64,000 bases of DNA from Erigeron canadensis (taxonomy: Eukaryota > Streptophyta > Magnoliopsida > Asterales > Asteraceae), in assembly GCF_010389155.1 (NCBI RefSeq), contig NC_057763.1:38298645-38362644 (forward strand), written 5' to 3'. The notes under the pieces are model-generated. The model worked only from the letters and a program-made list of their open reading frames with translations, was not told the origin of the DNA and did no database searches. This document shows, in pieces, positions 11,215 to 24,000 of this stretch; positions within the stretch are counted from its first letter, which is position 1; each line of letters opens with the position of its first letter. Position numbers and translations under genes: made by a program.

Positions 11215-11440
11215 ACTCGACGTCGCCTCCACCAACAACAATCACCCCCACCACCACAGCGTCGCCACCACGACCACCGCCGCATTGCACGGATATCGTG
11301 CTAGTATTAAGTTAAGAGAATAGTAGATTTTTTTTCTGGTACCGTCTCCCCAACCACCACGACCACCGCCGCATTGCGCGAGTACCGTGCTAGTTTTAAG
11401 TTAAGCGAATAGTATATTTTTTGCTGGTACCGCCCTTGGT
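11215..11440 (+). mobile_element. Helitron-like 3' end, tandemly duplicated
   Basis: Two units about 89 bp apart each contain CCACCACGACCACCGCCGCA, then a GCATTGC(A/G)CG block and GTGCTAG followed by T (CTAG at 11301-11304 and 11390-11393). A terminal hairpin-like block plus CTAG/T fits a Helitron 3' end. The 5' end is not defined. Confidence 0.4.
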
Positions 11441-11471
11441 GGTGGCAACAAATTGGTAAGGATTGGTGGTG

Positions 11472-11549
11472 GCGGTGCATTACAGATAATATTTCATTTG
11501 TCACACTTTTAGTTAGCGTGAGCAAATTAAAAAAATTGTCACGTTTTTA

Positions 11550-11561
<12 letters not shown>
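11472..11561. mobile_element. Truncated end of the 59-60 kb MITE family
   Basis: CAGATAATATTTCATTTGT, CACACTTTTAGTTAGCGTGA and TTGTCACGTTTTTATGTGTG match the terminal repeat of the element at 59108-60360. It is cut off by the (TA)n at 11562-11586. Confidence 0.55.
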
Positions 11562-11586
<25 letters not shown>

Positions 11587-11970
11587 GATAACAATCAAAT
11601 AAGAACAACCTTAGAATAAGAAACACGGTGAGAACACTTAAAAACTACATTTTGATACATCAAAAGTCCATAAAACTAACATAGTGTATAACTAATTATC
11701 ATTATTTAAATGTTTAACAACACATTAACGTGTAAAAATCGAGAAAATCATGTTTTTTTGTTTTGTGCATCTATCTTGGATGCATATTAATCAAATAGAT
11801 GCATCCAACAAAAAACGTGATTTTTTCGATCTTGACGGATCAATGTGTTGTAAAACACTTAAATAATGATAATTAGTTATGCACTATGTTAGTTTTATAG
11901 ACTTTTCAAAATGATGTTTTTAAGTGTTCTCACCGTTTTTATTTTAAGAGTGTTTTTACCGGAGTGTTAC
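11587..11970. mobile_element. MITE family 1, full copy
   Basis: Left end GATAACAATCAAATAAGAAC next to (TA)n; right end TTTACCGGAGTGTTAC. About 384 bp, palindromic, with TGGATGCAT motifs in the middle. No coding capacity. Confidence 0.75.
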
Positions 11971-11977
11971 CATATAA

Positions 11978-12170
11978 GGGTTGGTTATTGTAAAACAACT
12001 ATTAAAGTAAAACAGATAAGATAATATCTTGATCCTTAGATCATAGTTAAATTGATGCACGAAGATTCATGAGACAACTGATGTATGGTGATATTTATGA
12101 TGCACAGTGATTATATAAAACCTATTGTTTTATTTGTTTTATTATAATACCTGTTATATTTTACCTAAAA

Positions 12171-12172
<2 letters not shown>
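11978..12172. mobile_element. MITE family 2, short copy
   Basis: About 195 bp, starting GGGTTGGTTATTGTAAAACAA and ending TTTTACCTAAAACCTA against (TA)n. Contains TTGATGCACGAA and ATGATGCACAG. Close to the copy at 60371-60556. Confidence 0.7.

Positions 12173-12215
<43 letters not shown>
12173..12215. repeat. (TA)n microsatellite between two MITE families
   Basis: About 21 TA units; family 2 ends on the left and family 3 begins on the right with no other sequence between. Confidence 0.9.
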
Positions 12216-12217
<2 letters not shown>

Positions 12218-12393
12218 GAAAAGTGAGTATAAGGCTGTTATGCATCCAACTTGGGTGAAAAACCTCTCACATACTAATATTTTAATATTTTAAATAAATA
12301 CATGGCCCCCCATGATTTTTACCTTTTAAAAGAAGGTATGTGAGGGGTTTTTCACCCAACTTGATTGCCTAACAGCCTCATATTCCCTTCCTC
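12216..12393. mobile_element. MITE family 3, complete copy
   Basis: 178 bp, palindromic: GGGAAAAGTGAGTATAAGGCTG on the left against CAGCCTCATATTCCCTTCC on the right, with CAACTTGGGTGAAAAACC and its inverted form inside. Both sides are TA-rich. Relatives at 15176-15370 and 53218-53325. Confidence 0.75.
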
Positions 12394-13865
12394 TATATAT
12401 ATATATTTATTATATGTATATTATATAACCAAAAAATAATTTTCTTTCAAAGAAGCTGAATTTTTGACTTTTAAATAAAGGACATTTTTCGTGTTAGGGA
12501 AAAATAAATGTGTAACAAAAGAGAATAGTAATTGCCTAAACAAAGAGTTTTATTAATTAGTAATTATTGTTTATTTCTAAAAAATAAAGATAGGATTAAG
12601 AGGTTAGGTACTTAACTTTCCGAACATATATGTCGTTTTTAGCAAAGAAATTTAATTATGACATGTGTTTGTTTAAAGAAACATAAAAGTCCAGGCTAAA
12701 AGAAAAAGTAGAGACTTGGACGCATATGGTTTATACGTCAAAAGAGTAATGATTATTGGTGGCTACTTACAAATCAACTATACTCTCTAGTATCTAAGCT
12801 TATTATTTGAGTACGACCGGACAACTACCGATATCTATTTATATCTTTTTTTAGAATGTTTTTGTTAAATATATATCTATCTATATCGTAAACTATCGGA
12901 TCGAGTATTATTTAGATGTGAAACTTGCAGACCTCATTGACGTTACCTGCGCTTTCGTGTCTCTCAGTGTGGTCAGCACTAGAGTTTCCGAGCAACGAGG
13001 CTTACTCCATAGCCTCTACACTCTTTGTGCATGCACATTTTGGATGAACTATTAACTTGTTTTCTTTTCTTTTATATTATAATTATAATTTTATATATAG
13101 TTGAAATAATTTGAGTAATCAAAAAGATCAATTTAAACTTTTTTTTATTTACATAAATGAACAACAAAATTGTAACAAAAACTAAACAATCACATAACTA
13201 ATTAGAAGTCCAAATCTCAAACCGTTTCTAATTTCATGTTGCGATTTTCAAAATCAAGTAGAGATTCCAGTTTGCGATTTTGTTTTTCTTACCCACACAA
13301 TGGCCCCTCCGTCAAATCTGATACGATATTATTCCCGTGGGGTAGGGTAAAATTTTCCATTATGATGTTATGTAAAAGTACTAAATATGCGTGATAAAGG
13401 TTTGTATTGATTTTTCTCCCAAATTATTATCAATTTATAACTTTAGCGATTTTTATAAATAAAATTGCCGAACCAGCGTAAATGTTGTAAATGATGATCG
13501 GAATAATTATTCATAGTCTTAAACTATTTCGGAACGACCACTTTTTGGGCATATCCAGCAAATAGCAATTACATGAAATGTATACAGTTTAGCACATGAT
13601 GTATAAATTGCCAGTTAATTAATTATATATAATCGTACGTCTCTATCTGATTTAACCTCAAAAATCTTTATATATTAATCTAAAAGATAATTATACGATT
13701 TTGGGTGATGAGTGGTAGTGTAGTAGCCAATCTAAATTTGACTATCTTCAAACAGATCGATGATGAGGCAATGTAATCATGCAAAGCTGTAAACAGCCGC
13801 TATACGCGCATGTGTTCATACTTCATTTTGACCCTCCAATACAAAATGCTAAAATTAATAGTATA
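12394..13865. other. Intergenic, no gene recognised
   Basis: AT-rich spacer. A GC-richer stretch at 12900-13035 has no readable domain in any frame that I can recognise. Confidence 0.5.
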
Positions 13866-14106
13866 CGAGCATGGTATCCACACAATACGTCGGCGAGTCG
13901 GTGGTGGCGACATCTATTGGTGTAGGTAAAAGTATTTGATTTAAAGGGGTTAGTAGAAATATTTTCTAATAAAATGAACTAATGGTGTAATTTAATATTA
14001 AAGGTTGATGGTGATTTAACTCACTAAGGGTATTTTGGTCAATTTGCATGTCCCAATTATGTAAACTTTTAATATAGGGGTTATAATTTTTATATAGTAG
14101 TATAGA
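13866..14106 (-). mobile_element. Short non-autonomous Helitron
   Basis: On the minus strand it begins TCTATACTACTATATAAAAA at 14106 (host A before it) and ends ATGCTCG at 13866 (host T after it). CTCG departs from the usual CTRR end. It shares layout and end sequence with 37176-37435. About 240 bp, no protein. Confidence 0.5.
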
Positions 14107-14116
14107 TAAAATAAAA

Positions 14117-14142
14117 TTATATATATATATATATATATATAA
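14117..14142. repeat. (TA)n microsatellite
   Basis: TA tract immediately left of the LINE-like 3' fragment. Confidence 0.85.
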
Positions 14143-14707
14143 TGTCTTGCTCGTCGGAGGACATGACCATGAGAGGATACTGTGAGGACTAGAATAAGTT
14201 TATTGGGTTTAGGTGTTATGTGAGAGGGCTAGGATTAGTCTAGTTAGACGGTCTTAATTACTGGGTTTCATAGGTTGTCTAGCACCCGTAATTTCTTAGT
14301 TATTACTAGTTATATGTATGTATGGATCTTTTCAAAATCCATGTTTCTGGTTTCTTCTAGGAGGTTATGGCTATTATGTTTACACTTTTACGCGGTTTGT
14401 ATGTTATATGGATGCTATCGTATATGTTTTTGTCGAACTTATGATATAGTATGTTAGGCTATGGTAGTCGTTATTCTTCCCTACTCGAAACATAGCTGGG
14501 GATACTCAGCAGATAGGTAAATGCTCTTAGGCCTTTTTTTCGGTCGACAGATATGAAAACTAAACCCTTCTCAATTTTCTTTTACTTTTTCTGGTCGAAG
14601 GTCCTTATGGAAGCAGCTTCCCTACCTCTGGGTAGAGGTTAGACTGTCTGCAGCTCACCTTCCACATGCCCCGTCTTAGGGATTGATTTATGTTGTTGTT
14701 GTTGTTG

Positions 14708-14710
<3 letters not shown>
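14143..14710 (+). mobile_element. LINE (RTE-like) 3' fragment with TTG tail
   Basis: Shares ACTAGGATTAGTYTAG, TAGGTTGTYTAG, GGTCCTTATGGAAGCAG and the block AGACTGTCTGCAGCTCACC with the fragment at 24483-25614, and ends in (GTT)n. TTG-tailed ends are known from RTE-type LINEs and their SINE partners. No reverse transcriptase is present, so this is a 5'-truncated insertion, lying between two TA tracts. Confidence 0.55.

Positions 14711-14769
<59 letters not shown>
14711..14769. repeat. (TA)29 microsatellite
   Basis: The longest pure TA tract noticed here, between the LINE tail and a family-1 MITE. It encodes the Tyr-Ile artefact frames on the minus strand. Confidence 0.95.
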
Positions 14770-14772
<3 letters not shown>

Positions 14773-15156
14773 ACACTCCGGTAAGAACATTCTTAAAATA
14801 AGAACGGTGAGAACACTTAAAAACATCATTTTGATGCATTAAAAGTCCATAAAATTATCAAAGTGCATAACTAACTATCATTATTTAAGTATTTTAAAAC
14901 ACATTTCTCCTCCAAAATTGAAAATATCACGTATTCTGTTGGATGCATCATTTTGATAAATATGCATCCAAGATGGATGCACAAAACAAAACACATGATT
15001 TTCTCGATTTTGACAAACCAATGTGTTGTTAAACACTTAAATAATGATAATTAGTAATACACTATGTTAGTTTTATGGACTTTTAATGCATCAAAATGTA
15101 GTTTTTAAGTGTCCTCACCGTGTTCTTATTTTAAGACTGTTCTTATTTGATTGTTC
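14770..15156. mobile_element. MITE family 1, full copy
   Basis: 387 bp between two TA tracts: GTAACACTCCGGTAAGAACA on the left and TTCTTATTTGATTGTTC on the right define the two end types of this family. The middle has GGATGCATCATTTTGAT and ATGCATCCAAGATGGATGCA. Confidence 0.8.
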
Positions 15157-15175
15157 ATATATATATATATATATA

Positions 15176-15370
15176 AGTATGAAAGAAGTAAATGTCGGTT
15201 GTTACACATCCAACTTGGGTTTAAATCTCGTTACATACAAGTAAAATTTTTTAATGTATAAAAAATATGAGTCCAATCGTTTATATATTTAAAATATTAC
15301 AGTAAAAAATTAGCATGTGAGGAGTTTTCACACAAGTTGGGTGTGTAACAGCCCATACTCACTTTTCCGT
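15176..15370. mobile_element. MITE family 3, complete copy
   Basis: About 195 bp. ACATCCAACTTGGGTTTAAA on the left faces CACAAGTTGGGTGTGTAACAG on the right; the ends are TA tract (left) and (CA)n (right). Confidence 0.7.

Positions 15371-15406
<36 letters not shown>
15371..15406. repeat. (CA)n-(TA)n compound microsatellite
   Basis: About 12 CA units followed by TA units, wedged between family-3 and family-4 elements. Confidence 0.9.
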
Positions 15407-15407
<1 letters not shown>

Positions 15408-15760
15408 GTTTCCTTATTTTGAGAACCATTTTTTTTGTAGGAACCATGAGAACTCTTAAGATATATATTTGTTCACATGTTTTTTTTGTTCATTCACATG
15501 TGAAATGATATAAAAATGTATGTTGTAGAAGAAACCTTCAAAGTAACCTTTTATGAACTTGTGAATGAATTTGCTGACATTTTTTGTTCACATGTGACAA
15601 ACGACTATATATAAGGTTTTGAAAAAAAATTTCTTTTACAACATATATTTTTATAACGTTTCACATGTGAATGAACAAAAAAAAACATGTGATCCAATAT
15701 AAGTTTTAGGAGTTCTCACGGTTCTAACAAAAAAATAGGTTCTCAAAGTAAGGTTTCCCT
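15407..15760. mobile_element. MITE family 4, palindromic
   Basis: 354 bp. Left AGTTTCCTTATTTTGAGAACC and right GGTTCTCAAAGTAAGGTTTC are inverted repeats extending about 150 bases each through TTCACATGTGAA motifs. TA tracts on both sides. No coding capacity. Confidence 0.75.
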
Positions 15761-15788
15761 ATATATATATATATATATAGGGTGGGAT

Positions 15789-16533
15789 CAGTGACGAAGC
15801 CAACAATTTTATACAGGGAGGCCCAAATTTTTTTTGTTAACCTGGATTCTAATTGCAAAATAACAGCATAATAACATCAATTTAGTTCACAAATGGCAAC
15901 ATATAGCTCATAAATAACGTACAACAATATATTTGCAGAATTATACAAAGACAATAACTGTACTGTATCTAAATAACGACACTATAATAGCATAGCTATA
16001 ACTTTTAGAAAGAATGAGTTCACATAAATAAATACAATATAAAGCAATCATAATTGTAATAAAAGTATATGTTTTTATCTCGTGTTTTTTTGAAAGATAG
16101 ACTACTTTATATGTATATATAGACTACTTTATATGTATATACTTTCGTAATAGCCCCATTACATCAACACAGTAAACTATGTAAATGGTTGAGGATAAAT
16201 GGATAATAAAAGCTTACTACTTATATTAATCATCACAATTACTAAAAATGAATTAATGTTAAAATACCCTCATTGGTCCATAAGAATAGAAGACGTATGC
16301 GTGGCTTAATGAATTTTTTAAACTTTTACCTTTTTTATTTGTAACTTTTAGTTTAGAGAGATACAACTACAATATCACAGAAATTTAATAGGTTAATTTG
16401 GATCTTTCTACATAGGATGGGCCAAAAGGTTTGATGGATCAAAAACATAACAGATTACCTATAATAATGTTGACATTCTAGTCTATCTAGGGTGGGCTGT
16501 GCCCTCCCTATGTCTAAGGTCCCTCCACCATTG
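15789..16533. mobile_element. Non-autonomous hAT element with perfect 8-bp duplication
   Basis: Flanked by GGTGGGAT at 15781-15788 and 16534-16541. Ends are CAGTGACGAAGCC and, reading inwards from the right, CAATGGTGGAGGG. 745 bp with no transposase. An 8-bp duplication and CAGNG-type ends fit hAT. Confidence 0.75.
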
Positions 16534-16541
16534 GGTGGGAT

Positions 16542-17425
16542 GTTACAGTTAGAGATAACACGTCTATGGTTTTGTTTGGCAAGAGGCATTCGAGGGATTA
16601 TAGGAGCTTAAAGACCCCGAACTTTTAAAAATAAATTCTTGTTAAAATAGTAGCCCTGTTTGATTATGTATTTGAGATCAAAAGTGAGGCCCAAAAAGCT
16701 TCCAAAAGCCCCGAAAGATTTTTAAAATAATAGCTTATGTTAAAAGAGTTGAAATAAAAGTATCCACTCCTAGCCTCATTTTCAAGCTCTAACTCCAAAC
16801 TCCATAACAATCAAGACTCACTAATTGATTAACTGGTAATTGATGTTCGTCAACTTGATATTAAAAAATTGACATATTTTATACATTATGAATACATATA
16901 TATCTTTCTAGGTCAAGATTGGAGAACTGTTGTAAATAAAATGCATACTAACTGGCAATAAATAATTAAAAGCAAATATGCATATTGATGCGGCTCTAAT
17001 TTTATTACAATAAAAGATCGATATGAAAGCCTGGAGTCATCATTGGTTTTAACCCAGTTCATAGATTCGACTCTTTAGAGTGACATGTTCTGGAGGTCCT
17101 TCCTTTGAATAACTTGTAACGTCTTATGGTCTACGTCTAGTAGTCTAAAATACATGCAGAACATCACCATTATATAATGAGGTATTCCCTAATATCGAAT
17201 ACCGATGAATTATTAAAAAAATTGTGTAGAAAAGGGGGAAAAATGTATTAAAGCCTAACAGGAGTAAAAGGACCCTAATTTTACTTAGGGGACTAATATT
17301 TACAATTTATCGGAAGAATGTTAGAGGGGGTATTCGTAGCAAGGAAAGTTGCGTTTGAAAGTATAGAAAATATTTAAAATCATCATCATCATTTGATATA
17401 TATTCATAACTCTTATAAAAAAGTA
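16542..17425. other. Intergenic, no gene recognised
   Basis: AT-rich spacer; nothing beyond scattered repeat-like patches. Confidence 0.55.
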
Positions 17426-17572
17426 TTAACTAAAAAATCACGTCTATACCTAATGATATTTCATTATCTTTTTTATTCAACATTACATAAAGTTCTTTTC
17501 CTATGATTTTATCCTATGTGTCAACTCCATATTTTTTTCAAAAATAAACTATATATTTAGAAAAAAAATGAA

Positions 17573-17613
<41 letters not shown>

Positions 17614-17756
17614 TAATAAATAAATAAATATATTATAGAAATCTAAGATCTTCTCATTAGATAAAATGATATCTTCTCTTTAACTAAAAAATCACGTCTA
17701 TACCTAATGATATTTCATTATCTTTTTTATTCAACATTACATAAAGTTCTTTTCCT
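17426..17756. repeat. 77-bp perfect direct repeat flanking a (TA)n-containing segment
   Basis: 17426-17502 and 17680-17756 read identically (both start TTAACTAAAAAATCACGTC). The 177 bases between include (TA)n at about 17575-17608. Looks like a local segmental duplication. Confidence 0.8.
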
Positions 17757-19203
17757 TTTTTTCTTATGATGATTATATGGAAGTTTTCAAAACTATATGA
17801 ATATACAAAAATAAAACAATATAAGTGTAAAAAATAGATTTAATTAGTTAAAAGATAACATCGAAACTCATAAATCTTAACATTATATTAGCTACACCTT
17901 GAATATATGTTCCAAATTTAAACCTTTTGTTTTAATAAACAATATCCTCTTTTAAGTATAATAACTACCTTGGTGTATACCTTCTTCTTTGCCAATAGCC
18001 GGTAAGTACAAATAACATGAGTTTTATGGTAAACGTACAACTAATTAATATACTTTAACAAAAACCCTTAGGGTTTCGTTTAGCAAAACCCAAAAAAAAA
18101 TTGAGTCATATAAATTCAAGTAATTGTAAATCACCCGGAGTCCGAGACCTACCCCACCCTTAAACCAAATTCTACATCCTAATTTTCTTTTTCTTTCTCT
18201 TTTGGAACGGCACATTCTACCTTTTCTGAAGTAGTCAATTAGATTAAACAAAAATTAAAATCACCATGGTGTTGATAATCCATTTCTAAAGCCTTTTATA
18301 TCTAAAGTTACCTTTAAACATTACCACATAAGCTTTTATCCTATGTGGCATCTCCATACTTTTTCTACAATATTTATTTTGTATCTTCTATTTCTTCTCA
18401 ATCTAATTTATTTTATTAAAGATAATATAAAATATTAATTCAAAATTATATACACAAGATATAAAAAAAAAAAAATCAAAACCCATATTATGAAGAATAA
18501 AAAGTCGTTCAATATCTCTACTAATTTGGCAAGGATATTTGACAAAAATAATATTATTTATTATAATATATACAACTTTGAAGACTATATGAAATTTTAA
18601 AAATTATTTTAAAATATCATTAAGTTATGTATGACAAAACAATTTTGTTGTTCATCTCTTTCGTTCTCTTGGCTGAATCACAAAATAAAGTAACTAAAAT
18701 TGGCTGTTACTATTCTAGCCACAAAACAAAATCTACTATATAATAATGATAATAGTTACTGAGTTTTACAAATGAGTTTTTTGATTGACGGAGATAAAAT
18801 ACTCTATTTCTTAATTGTATTTAGGATTATTTTTTGCCATCACTAACATAAGGTATTTGCTTCATCTTTTGAGCATAACTAGAAGCAAAAACTAGCAGCA
18901 TGCTACATTATCGATTTACGTTTGATTCATAGTAGTGTTAATCTATCAGGTGAATACATTTTTACGTAATTTATGGCTACACAAATAGTGGTGTTGATGA
19001 TATCAAAATATCTTAGATTAAATGTTCTCATAAGTGGTGTGTAATTACTATAGTAGGTTAAGTAACTGTGATATCAACATGTTGGAAAAAACAAAAGGTG
19101 ACCAAAGTGATCCACGAATTAAGCATGAAATATAACATAATCAATTTCTACATGATAAATCTATAGAATAGCTATTTACTAATGCATAAAATAACCTTTT
19201 TAA
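17757..19203. other. Intergenic, no gene recognised
   Basis: Very AT-rich. Minus-strand frame 18045-18251 has no recognisable domain and lacks gene-like composition. Confidence 0.55.
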
Positions 19204-19228
19204 CTAGCCGCGCATCGCGCGAGGTAAA

Positions 19229-19230
<2 letters not shown>
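19204..19230 (-). mobile_element. Helitron-like 3' terminus
   Basis: On the minus strand a GCGCGATGCGCGG hairpin is followed by CTAG and host T. The 5' end to the right is not identified, so only the terminus is called. Confidence 0.4.
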
Positions 19231-19260
<30 letters not shown>

Positions 19261-19722
19261 TTTAATAATGATAAAAAAGAAAGAAGGAAAAAACAAGTAC
19301 CAAACCTTGTTATTGTCATCAGTTACATTATTAAATCAGTCAAAGGAATAAAGAAAAAACAAAGACGTAAAAGGCAATCGAGCAAGAAATCGTAGATGGG
19401 TCCAAGTGCTTTACCGACAAAAGATTTGGGCCGCTTTTCAACATATTCTAACACTAACTCGTGATCATTTCTATATCTATCTATACCTTTTATAATACAA
19501 ATTAGAAATCTATTTTATAAAATTTAAACAGTTTTTTTAATATCTACGTATTGCCCCTTCACATATTATCTCTAAATCTCTAATTCTATATCTCTAAACA
19601 CAATCAAACAAACACTTACCAAAATTTAACACCCGAACCTGTCAACCCGAACATATTAACAGCCCTACGACAACATCTATGTAATCATCAATAACTAAAG
19701 TACTTTTATTTACAATGAAAAT

Positions 19723-19727
<5 letters not shown>
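19231..19727. other. Intergenic, possible Helitron interior
   Basis: Starts with (TA)n at about 19238-19260; no gene recognised. Confidence 0.4.

Positions 19728-19804
<77 letters not shown>
19728..19804. repeat. (AAT)n microsatellite
   Basis: About 25 uninterrupted ATA/TAA units. Its minus-strand frame encodes a Tyr run and is an artefact. Confidence 0.95.
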
Positions 19805-19805
<1 letters not shown>

Positions 19806-21079
19806 CTTTAGCTGCTGGTAATGACATCGGTCGTCTTTAGTTTTACTGACCGGCTTTGTGTGGTGATTACAACAAAGGACAGATTTCTTGGTCCATTAAC
19901 ATCGATCAACGAAATAGTGGACCTTTGATTCATTGACATCTTTTTTCTATTGACTTCCTCCTTTTTTTTTTATCCTCAGGAGGTTAGTAACGCGTAACAA
20001 TATATGGTATGAATTAACTTAAATTAATTAGTTTCCATTTTATATAAATTCTCAACTTACAAATTACTCCGTAGAATATTTTGAATCTTTGGGTTGTATA
20101 CTAAGAAAGCATGCATAAACAAAAGCTATGAATATACTTATTCATAAATCATAATGTCCTCATACTGCAATGGGAATGGTGAACATTGGTTAAACACATT
20201 GTGTCCAACAGGTCGGTTTAGAAACATTAGGTTAACACATCAGGTTCAGGTCAGTGGTTGAAGCATAAAGCCGACCAGGACTTCGAAATCAATTCTATAA
20301 AATAATTGTGTATCGGACTAGTGTAGAGATCTTGGTTCAACCCAATATTTAAAATATTGATTTTATGCACACAAGTTTGGTGGTTGATAAATATCATTTG
20401 TCTTCACCAGATGGTTGATAAATCATCCATTCATTCATGCATATTTCCATACCACTGTATCTGCGTATGCAGAAATGCTTGGTAATATTCTTTGAATCTA
20501 TGTACAGACAAGTAGGATCCACAAACACTTACCTTGCACATGTTTGAGTATATACACAATTGTATTACGATTTTCATTGATTGTCAAAACAGTGTTACGA
20601 AAGTCTTACCTTCAGAAACATCATTCGAGGATCTTTTGTGCCTTTTTGTAGATAGTGAGACAATCATTTTGCAAACAGGTGATTAACTTTTTGTTACGGA
20701 AACAAACAGAAATCACCATAATTTCCCAAGGAATAAGAAATAAAGCTTATTATGTAAAAAGAAAAGGTCAAGGCACATGAAAAACATGTAATGAAACATT
20801 GAAAGATGACTCAATGGCCACTTTTGCCGCATCCAAAATTCCATAAAAGTAGTGGAGTAATAGTATAATCACTAACAATGATGGAAGAACCAAAAGGATA
20901 ACATCATGTCCATGTTTATTATAGGATTAATTCAAATATATCAATTTCCCAGTTCTCTTTTAATTTATAAACCGAATAATCAAGTAAGTTAAATGGGTCA
21001 TATAGTAACCTGAAAGAAAAGACTAACAGAATAGGAAGAACATGTTTGGCTTATACTGGAATTAATCAATATGTAAAAA
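19805..21079. other. Intergenic, RUS2 3' flank
   Basis: No gene recognised; the right end should include the 3' UTR of RUS2. Confidence 0.55.
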
Positions 21080-24000
21080 CTAGAAACCAAAACGTATACC
21101 TTTTCCATCAAGAAAACGGTCAGTATGCCACCCTTTTGCTTGTAATTGCGGAAGCAATGAAGTCATTACCGACTTCATTTTCTTATATGCCTCTTGTAAC
21201 ACATAGGAATCTCGTTCAGAAACAGATTTCACCATTTCTGAAGCATACACTGCAACCAGCCATCCTCTTAGTGCATCTTCACCGCTAGCATTATGCTCCA
21301 ACACCATGTCTGTCCACCTGTTTCCATAACTCAGCAGAAACTTCTCATTTGGAAAGATTTCTTTGAGCTCCTTAAGTTTTGAGGGCTTAATTGCAGTATG
21401 CAAATCTCTACCGACTTTAACATTTCCGGCACCTTTTATCAGCCGTCCAGGAAATAACAGATCTTCTTTGTACCTTAGGTCTACAGGGCCCGATACCTTT
21501 CCTGTCTGAATCATACATTTCAGTAACCATATATATTTATAAAATAGCATTCGTATAGAAGTGATAGAACGTATTCCTTGTTATGTGTCATGTCTTCTTG
21601 TTTTAAGATGGGACAGACTCACAGACAATTAACCTAGTATCCTCAGACAGTAGCATGACCAAATGGGTGGGTTGGGTAATGGGTTAAAATGGGCCATTCT
21701 CGTACAGGTTAGGACAGATCTGGTAGAGTAGGCCTTGCAATATATATTTGTCTCTACGAATTTCATAAACCATTGATGCATTCAATATGGGGAAATCTGC
21801 ACTAGAAAGTAAAGTAATGTACTGAGGAAAGATAAACTTTGCTTTTGCAGCTTTGCTTATAAAAACCATATGAATTTCAAAATTCAGATACAAAATATTT
21901 GAAGCTAACCGGTTTTCAGATCGTATTAAAAATATTGCAACATGGTCAAAGTTACTGACACTTTATTTGACTGGACAATCAGCAAATCAGGACCATATCA
22001 TCAAACAAACTTAAAAAAATTAATTACTATGGATCAAAGTTTTTGGGAAGTTCAATGATTTTCAATAATAAAAACAAAGTTTGTTACCTAAACTAGATAT
22101 TCGCCTAAAGTACATTACCTTAATGTGACATTTTCCCCCAAGATATGTACAAAAAGCTACACAATTTATCAAATAATCATATTCTTTTAATAAGTAATTT
22201 AGGATGTATACATTTCAACACACTTTTTATGGTTTTTTTTGTTGAATTTTGACCCATTTGATTTGTTCTGCCAATTTGACCCGTTTAATTAAAAAACCTT
22301 CACGAGACCATCTTAGCATTCATCTATCAACCTTTAGAAACTCTTCTACGATCATTGCAGTTCTTTGTGGGTTCAAAGTGTTGACGGGAGCAGCCCGCAT
22401 TTCTTCACATACACCATATATATGTATAACGGAAAGAAGGGGCCCAACAACCATCTGCACAAAAAGATCAGTATTTAAAGCAGCAGAAACAGTAACCTAA
22501 TACCCAGTTTGTTTACTTCACATGTCAAAGGCAATGTAGTGTATTGTAGTACTGGCTGCCGTTGTTATTGCACGGCTTTGTATGTAAAATTTGTGTGGTG
22601 TCCTAATTGAATGCCAGCTCCCTATATCGAAAGTGGCAATGATAAAAGAAAACTTCAAAAAATAAATGTGACCATACCTTCCCTTGCATTGATGAACAAA
22701 CGGTAGAGACTAATTGAATTCCAGCTCCTATTCCAAGCACATTAAACACAGTAGAGATCGCCTCCCCTTTTGCAAATAAGTCACTAAGATTACCCTCTTT
22801 GGCAAAGGAAGAATATATTGGTAATCTTGTCGATCTTGCAGCAACCACAGCCATCCCCTGTTGGATGTAAATTTGATTACCACGGGTCTTAACTTATGCC
22901 AACAAGAGCAAAGGGTATAATGAAAAAAGTTGCTAAAAGGAAAACGGGTCGAAAGAAATGCCACCCATGTGTTTACATTGTTCATGACTTTCTAATAACT
23001 TTGTAATCATACTTGTTCATAATACATGAACAATAACACAGTTTAACCTCAGCTTCGTTTGACCCGTCTCAACCGACTCAATTTGCTTATTTTGCCACCT
23101 ATACTGACGAACAAAGAAATAAATTAACCAACTACTTACCTTTGCAAAATTCCCAAGGCCAGCTGTTTGAAGAAACAATGGTGGGCATAACGGAGCCAAA
23201 ATTTCCAGACCAGTGCCCAAGTCATACAGCACATCAGCTACAAATTAAAAAAATTTCATTGAAGTCGAATATTTTCATAGCTACACAGAAAAAAAAATGA
23301 ACTGTACAAACCCAAAATTCTCCACCGTTTGGGCTCTGAATCCATCTGTGCACCTAAATCACTACATATTAGCTTTCCCATGTGCTGCATGCCGTCTTTA
23401 AGTACCTAAGTGACATCAGCAAACTCAGTATAAGTTTTCTGTAGCATCGGCATCTTTAAATTTTAGTTAATAGCTGTTTCTTACCCAACTAACTACAGTT
23501 GCTTGTGCAGGTGTAGGTCTCAAACCTGCAGCATATAACAGTGACTACAAAGGGGTAAATTTACAAATCCCTACAACATCATGTTCCCAAAAATCAAAGG
23601 CAATGCAAAGACAGAGTTTAAAAATAGAGAAGTTTTAAGTATCAGAAGAGGACCTGAGTCGACAACACGGATAGTGCCGCACTTGAAAAATGCTGTAATG
23701 CACGGAATTGAGTGTATCTAAGGTATCCTTCATTGACACTATAGTAACAAAAGACGATATAAATGGTGACTAAGAGAAACGACGCTTATTAGACGGCAGT
23801 TAAGTGATACCAAGCTTCATGAACTAACTAACCTATATGGAAAACCAGAAGGGAAGAACTGATTGATGAAGGATTCAGTCATTTTGTAGATAATAGGTCT
23901 TGAATCGTCAATCACCTTCACCTAAAATATTAAAATCCCACAAGATTCAATAGTCAGAAGACACAAGGATTCGTTAATACATCCATACACTAAACATATA

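Noticed and set aside
14605..14839. Two overlapping minus-strand open frames with long Tyr-Ile runs
   Set aside because: They are translations of (TA)29 and MITE family 1.
19642..19827. Minus-strand frame with a long Tyr run
   Set aside because: It is the (AAT)n microsatellite read in one frame.
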